This document shows positions 60,297-64,000 of a stretch of DNA of 64,000 nt, piece after piece. The DNA comes from Acetivibrio straminisolvens JCM 21531 (GTDB taxonomy: Bacteria; Bacillota; Clostridia; Acetivibrionales; Acetivibrionaceae), in assembly GCF_000521465.1 (NCBI RefSeq), contig NZ_BAVR01000010.1, positions 1 to 64,000 on the forward strand, given 5' to 3'. The position numbers and the translations under genes were made by a program. Positions within the stretch are counted from its first letter, which is position 1. Each line of letters opens with the position of its first letter. The notes below the pieces were generated by a model, which was not told where the DNA came from, did no database searches, and saw only the letters and a list, made by a program, of their open reading frames with translations.

Positions 60297-60446
60297 TTGT
60301 TAGGTGAGGCTCCTATACAGAAAGACGCTGCTGCCCGGAAACGTCGAAAGACGCCAATGGGTTAACAAGCACTACCGGATTAAGGTTTTGCTTAATGCAG
60401 CTGGTCTTATAGCCTAAGCTGTATAGTGCTAAAGCTCAACGAGGGA
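60297..60446 (+). ncRNA. M-box (ykoK leader) magnesium riboswitch
   Basis: Conserved M-box blocks appear in order: GTTAGGTGAGGCTCCTATAC, CGCTGCTGCCC, AAAGACGCCAATGGGT, TAATGCAGCTGG, and GTGCTAAAGCTC near the end. CTATACAG (60313-60320) pairs with CTGTATAG (60419-60426). It senses Mg2+ and turns off Mg2+ importers when the metal is plentiful. It stands directly before corA. Confidence 0.93.
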
Positions 60447-60483
60447 AAGATATATTAAAAATAATACTTTAATATGTTTTGAT

Positions 60484-60509
60484 ACTTCCACTCGTCTGGA
60501 AGTTTTTTA
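60484..60509 (+). terminator. Regulated terminator of the M-box
   Basis: A 7-bp stem (60484-60490 with 60497-60503) is followed by TTTTTAT. It is the expected expression platform between aptamer and corA. Another AT-rich hairpin (60452-60459 with 60468-60475) lies between them. Confidence 0.85.
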
Positions 60510-60572
60510 TTTGGCCTCTTGGAATGAAATGAAAGAGGCAAAAGAGAAGGGACTCGATGTCCCGAGCTTTTA
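60510..60572 (+). repeat. 63-bp direct repeat, copy 2
   Basis: It is identical to copy 1 and, like it, begins in the T tract after a terminator. It lies between the M-box terminator and the corA ribosome site, so it is inside the corA leader. The two copies flank the riboswitch. Confidence 0.85.
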
Positions 60573-60644
60573 TTTGAATTAATAGTAGAAAATATATAAA
60601 GTTATATTTTATGCTTTTTAGGGGAATGAAAGGAATGATTTGCA

Positions 60645-61598
60645 ATGATTGAAATATACAAATCCTACGATACAGACCAATTTCCCATTAAAATCGACAA
60701 CTTTGAAAAAGGATGCTGGGTGAATATTGTTTCTCCTACGGAGCAAGAATTGAACTATATTGAAAGCAGCCTCAATATATATCCTAATTTTCTAAGGGAC
60801 CCTCTTGATGAAGAGGAAAAACCGAGAATAGATGTCGAGGATAACCAGACTTTGGTGGTCGTTGACATTCCATATGTGTATGAGGATGAGGAACAGAAAG
60901 AGATAAAGTATGAGACCATACCTTTAGGTATTATCATATCGGAAGACTATTTTATTACCATATGCAGCAAGGAGACTTTTTTGATTCAATACTTCAAGGC
61001 AAGAAAAGTAAAAGACTATTATACTTTTAAAAAGACGAGATTTACGCTGCAGATTTTGTATTTAATTGCAAAGGATTTCCTAAGGTACCTGAGGCATATT
61101 GACAAAAAATCATATGAGGCGGAGACTTCTTTGCATAAGTCACTACAAAACAAAGAGCTTTTCAAGCTGCTCGAATTGGAAAAGAGCCTTGTGTTTTTTA
61201 CTACGTCTTTAAAATCAAATGAAGTAGTTATGGAAAAGCTTTTGAGGGGCAAATATATAAAACTCTACGAAGAAGATCAGGATCTTCTTGAGGATGTAAT
61301 TATAGAGAACAAGCAGGCTATTGAAATGGCCAACATTTACAGTACTATTTTGAGCGGGACCATGGACACTTTTGCTTCAATAATATCAAACAACTTGAAC
61401 GTTGTGATGAAAGTCCTGACATCCATAACCATAATAATGGCTATACCCACAATGATAGCCAGTTTCTTTGGTATGAACGTACAGTTGCCCTTTGGTTTGG
61501 ATACGAATACTCCTTTTGCTTTTTGGGGCATATTGGGGGTTTTGGCTGTTATCTCTATTGTTGTAGGAATATTCCTTTACAAAAGGGACATGTTTTGA
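60645..61598 (+). CDS. corA: Magnesium transporter CorA family protein
   Basis: This is a pentameric channel for Mg2+ or related divalent metals. The 317-aa protein has the large acidic cytoplasmic domain (DPLDEEEKPRIDVEDNQTLV), a long stalk helix and two C-terminal membrane helices with the signature GMN in SFFGMNVQLPFG, ending in the basic YKRDMF. It is controlled by the upstream M-box. Its 3' end overlaps the convergent hydrolase gene by 22 nt. Confidence 0.94.
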   Translation: MIEIYKSYDTDQFPIKIDNFEKGCWVNIVSPTEQELNYIESSLNIYPNFLRDPLDEEEKPRIDVEDNQTLVVVDIPYVYEDEEQKEIKYETIPLGIIISEDYFITICSKETFLIQYFKARKVKDYYTFKKTRFTLQILYLIAKDFLRYLRHIDKKSYEAETSLHKSLQNKELFKLLELEKSLVFFTTSLKSNEVVMEKLLRGKYIKLYEEDQDLLEDVIIENKQAIEMANIYSTILSGTMDTFASIISNNLNVVMKVLTSITIIMAIPTMIASFFGMNVQLPFGLDTNTPFAFWGILGVLAVISIVVGIFLYKRDMF

Positions 61599-62536
61599 GG
61601 CTGTGGAAGTTTGTCGAGAAAGTCCGTTACCCTTTTGATATATTCTTCGGGATGGCGCTGATAAATCTCATCATGCCCGGCGCCGCTTGCCTCCCAAAAC
61701 GTAGTTGTGGAGAAATTCGATGCTTTGAATATTAACCGGCTGTTTTCAATCGGTACCTTGGTATCATCCTTACTGTGGATTAGAAGTACCGGACGTGGGG
61801 AAACAGCCTGTATAGCCTTTGCCGGGCTGGCATCATCGGAATTAATGTTTGCAAAAAGAAATGTTGCAAATGTTATGGGTTTGTTAAACGGTATTGACGG
61901 AAGTCCGCTCAAGATATTTATGTTTTGCTCAAAATAAGTGTTAAGTTCAGCATACGGGCTGTCTGCTATTACTGCATCAACATCGGTGCTTTCGGCGGCG
62001 GTCAGAATACATGCTGACGCACCTGTTGAAAAGCCCATAAGAACTATGGTATCCGAGCCTTTGCTTTTGGCATATTCAATTGCACCAAGAAGGTCATTCT
62101 TTTCATAAACCCCAAAGGTGGTTGTGTTTCCCTCGGATTCTCCGGAGTTTCTAAAATCGAAGGCAAGCACATTATAGCCTTTGTCAAGTAAACCTTTTAT
62201 AAGATGTATGGTATTTTCACCGAAATGCAGCCTGTTTTTTCCGTATCCATGGGCAAGGATTATGGTCTTGTTGCTTCCGGTTACGTTAAAATACCACCCT
62301 TTTAATGTAAAATCTCCGTTTATGTCCTTGAAAGATATATCGGTATATGAAGGAACAATATTGGCAGAAAAGTCCAAAATGTTTAATCTTTCGGGATGGA
62401 TTAGTTTCCAGCCTGCAAAGGCTGAGACGGCCGAAATTGCTATAGCATAAATTAATGCTAGTAAAATAATAAAAAATATGATCTTTTTTATTAAATGACT
62501 TCTCCGGCGTGAATAGGTCAAAACCGTAATCCTCAT
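61577..62536 (-). CDS. Membrane-anchored alpha/beta hydrolase
   Basis: The product (319 aa) has one N-terminal membrane helix (LIKKIIFFIILLALIYAIAI), then an alpha/beta hydrolase domain facing outward: HGYGKNR oxyanion segment, nucleophile elbow GFSTG, acid in HSKDDTKVP and histidine in GAGHDE. Probably a serine esterase or peptidase; substrate unknown. I start at ATG 62536, 8 nt after GGGGG, although a longer TTG reading exists. It converges with corA with no terminator visible between them. Confidence 0.85.
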   Translation of the reverse strand: MRITVLTYSRRRSHLIKKIIFFIILLALIYAIAISAVSAFAGWKLIHPERLNILDFSANIVPSYTDISFKDINGDFTLKGWYFNVTGSNKTIILAHGYGKNRLHFGENTIHLIKGLLDKGYNVLAFDFRNSGESEGNTTTFGVYEKNDLLGAIEYAKSKGSDTIVLMGFSTGASACILTAAESTDVDAVIADSPYAELNTYFEQNINILSGLPSIPFNKPITFATFLFANINSDDASPAKAIQAVSPRPVLLIHSKDDTKVPIENSRLIFKASNFSTTTFWEASGAGHDEIYQRHPEEYIKRVTDFLDKLPQPQNMSLL

Positions 62537-62913
62537 AGAATTTTCCCCCAAAATTGCTTTGATTTCTTATTTTAAGATTTTAAGTAGCTAAGAAGATATT
62601 TTCGAATTAGAAGATGAATCGAATCATATGGATATTGGAACTATAAACTATGAACCTTGCGAGTATATATTACATCTAGTACAAGTCTATTACTATGATT
62701 AATCATATATTCGTTTACATTTTTTATTATATATTTTAATTGTACAAAAAACAAATTTATTTTTCAGTTGGATATATAGTAATAATTTTACATTGGGATT
62801 GAATCTCGGAGTTTTGGCTGGAAGTAATAGAAGGTTGACCTTCTTAAGTCATATAAGATAGAATTATATGTAATATAAGTTGAGAGGATGATACAATTAA
62901 TATGGAGGGCATA
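62537..62913 (+). other. Intergenic region with a candidate promoter and palindrome
   Basis: This is 377 nt between a minus-strand hydrolase and a plus-strand DUF2179 gene, AT-rich, with no coding signal. The only clear element is the promoter and palindrome at 62829-62864. I see no RNA gene. Confidence 0.5.
62829..62864 (+). promoter_or_regulatory. Promoter with overlapping palindrome before the DUF2179 gene
   Basis: TTGACC (62835-62840), 18 nt, then TAGAAT (62859-62864). The -35 box sits in the perfect palindrome AGAAGGTTGACCTTCT (62829-62844), which could be a repressor site. The start codon is 50 nt downstream. Confidence 0.5.
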
Positions 62914-63516
62914 TTGGTTCAGGATTGTTCAACTGGCTTATACTCCCATTGCTCATATTTTTTTCAAGGATTATCGACGTTACAATAGGAACAATCAGGA
63001 TTATATTTGTTTCAAGAGGTAAAAAGTATCTGGCTCCGGTTTTGGGCTTTTTTGAAGTATTGGTATGGATTGTGGCAATAAGCCAGGTTATGCAGAATCT
63101 CAACAATTTTGCATGTTACTTTGCTTATGCGGCGGGTTTTGCCACAGGTACATTTGTAGGAATAATTATTGAAGAAAAGCTTGCTATAGGAACTTGTTGT
63201 AAGGGTTATTGTGGATAAAAACGAATTCGAGCTTAAAGAACAGCTTGCAAAGTCCGGGTTTGGTGTTACAGTTGTGGATGCAGAGGGTAAAAATGGTGAT
63301 GTAAAGATAATTTATACAATTATTAAACGCAAGGAATTGCAGGAAGTAGTGCGGATAATAGAAGGGTGCAATTCAAAAGCCTTTTATTCAATTGAAGATG
63401 CCAGAAAGGTCAACAAGGGTATTTTCAGAACAGGGACATTAAGCCATGAAGGAACAAGGTTTTTTAATCTGTTTAAGATTCATAGAATGTTCGGACTTAA
63501 CAAGAAGATGAAATAG
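62914..63516 (+). CDS. DUF2179 (UPF0316) membrane protein, two compensating frameshifts
   Basis: About 200 aa: three N-terminal membrane helices ([35 protein letters not shown]) and a cytoplasmic DUF2179 domain ([35 protein letters not shown]) that in other proteins acts as a ligand-sensing unit. The start is TTG 62914 just after GGAGGG, giving MVQDLFNWL after restoring one T near 62923. One extra T near 63194 shifts the frame again in [11 protein letters not shown]. Function is unknown. Confidence 0.82.
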
Positions 63517-63561
63517 GGTGATGTTGATACCTGGATTATAAGGTTAACGGAGGTGGGGAAA

Positions 63562-64000
63562 TTGGATAATAATATTCTTCCAAAGGCGTGGGAGAGTCTT
63601 CTCAGTTCATCAACTTTTATTCCGGTTATAGTAAAAACCATTGAGAGGTTTCATGATACCAGCTGGCATATGGAACCGAACAGGCATGAATGTTTTGAAA
63701 TGGTGTATATAAAAAGGGGTAAGGCAGTTTTTGAAATAGCAGGTTATCCTGCGGAGATTGGCCCTAATGACATAATTATAATAAAGCCCAATCAGCCCCA
63801 CAAATTTATTGTAAAGTCCGAGTCCGGATGTGAATTTACAGTCTTGAGCTTCAAATTTATAAACAGGTTTGACGGACAGTATTCCGATGTATCGCTGGAA
63901 AACTTTTTGGATTTTGTGAGCAGCAAGGAAACGGGAGCTTTTATAACCTTGAAGGTCAGTCAGAAAAATGACATTATAACACTTCTAAATAGGATACTCA
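63562..64000 (+). CDS. AraC-type regulator, N-terminal cupin part (runs off the window)
   Basis: An open frame from TTG 63562 (behind GGAGGTGG) reaches the window end without a stop. The 146 visible residues contain a cupin-like sensor domain: HMEPNRHECFEMVYIKRGKA, then IGPNDIIIIKPNQPHKFIV. This is the usual sugar- or ligand-sensing half of AraC-family activators; the DNA-binding half would lie beyond 64000. The assignment to AraC is therefore likely but not proven. Confidence 0.7.
   Translation, partial: MDNNILPKAWESLLSSSTFIPVIVKTIERFHDTSWHMEPNRHECFEMVYIKRGKAVFEIAGYPAEIGPNDIIIIKPNQPHKFIVKSESGCEFTVLSFKFINRFDGQYSDVSLENFLDFVSSKETGAFITLKVSQKNDIITLLNRIL

Larger units (their letters stand above)
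60111..60644 (+). other. 534-nt non-coding region: two terminators, two repeats, one riboswitch
   Basis: Between the last flagellar gene and corA lie, in order, a terminator (60115-60141), repeat copy 1 (60144-60206), about 90 nt of AT-rich promoter region, the M-box (60297-60446), its terminator (60484-60509), repeat copy 2 (60510-60572) and the corA ribosome site. Confidence 0.85.

Noticed and set aside
1-64000. CRISPR arrays, tRNA/rRNA genes, insertion sequences and prophage genes
   Set aside because: I looked for repeat-spacer patterns, transposase or integrase motifs and tRNA cloverleaf signals in all gaps and found none I could support.

Overview
The window looks like the chromosome of an anaerobic, cellulolytic, motile clostridium of the Acetivibrio (Clostridium) thermocellus / straminisolvens type. 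The reasons are a secreted protein made only of cellulosomal dockerin modules, a complete V-type ATPase operon, clostridial codon use with many TTG/GTG starts, and a Bacillus-like order of late flagellar genes. The species is inferred; no rRNA or other marker is present.

Layout. 0.1-2.6 kb (+): a double-dockerin secreted protein and an ABC-F ribosome-protection gene with a suspicious leader. 2.7-11.4 kb (-): the V-ATPase operon, transcribed H-I-K-E-C-F-A-B-D. 11.8-26.7 kb (+): housekeeping genes pheA, a MazG-like gene, gdpP-rplI-dnaB, tilS-hpt-ftsH, a thioesterase, metK under a SAM-I riboswitch, a small membrane protein, recD2 and comF. 26.8-33.7 kb (+): yvyF-flgM-flgN-flgK-flgK-flgL-yviE-fliW-csrA. 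33.7-35.5 kb: remnants of a TetR/HlyD-type locus and an aldehyde dehydrogenase. 35.5-38.3 kb: three tandem flagellin genes. 38.4-56.2 kb: a flagellin glycosylation island. 56.2-60.1 kb: flaG-fliD-fliS and a fliT-position gene. 60.1-64 kb: an M-box (Mg2+) riboswitch and corA between two copies of a 63-bp repeat, an alpha/beta hydrolase, a DUF2179 protein and the start of an AraC-like regulator.

How it fits together. The flagellar block keeps the Bacillus order comF-yvyF-flgM-flgN-flgK-flgL-yviE-fliW-csrA-hag-flaG-fliD-fliS-fliT, with a roughly 18-kb sugar island inserted between the flagellins and flaG. The island encodes all six enzyme classes of pseudaminic acid synthesis (PseB, C, H, G, I, F) and two Maf-type flagellin glycosyltransferases. 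It also carries an acyl carrier protein with a FkbH-like enzyme, a VOC protein, four methyltransferases and a B12-type radical SAM enzyme. I infer that the flagella carry a pseudaminic-type sugar further decorated, possibly with an O-methylated glyceryl group. Three sigma-D-like promoters (flgM, first flagellin, flaG) and CsrA-type GGA hairpins before each flagellin show how the system is probably controlled.

Quality warning. About 26 genes, including essential ones (ftsH, metK, rplI, tilS), are broken by one- or two-base indels, mostly losses in homopolymer runs. I read these as sequencing errors of a draft assembly, not as real pseudogenes, and give each gene its full reconstructed span. 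Every reconstruction is inference until checked against reads or a close relative.
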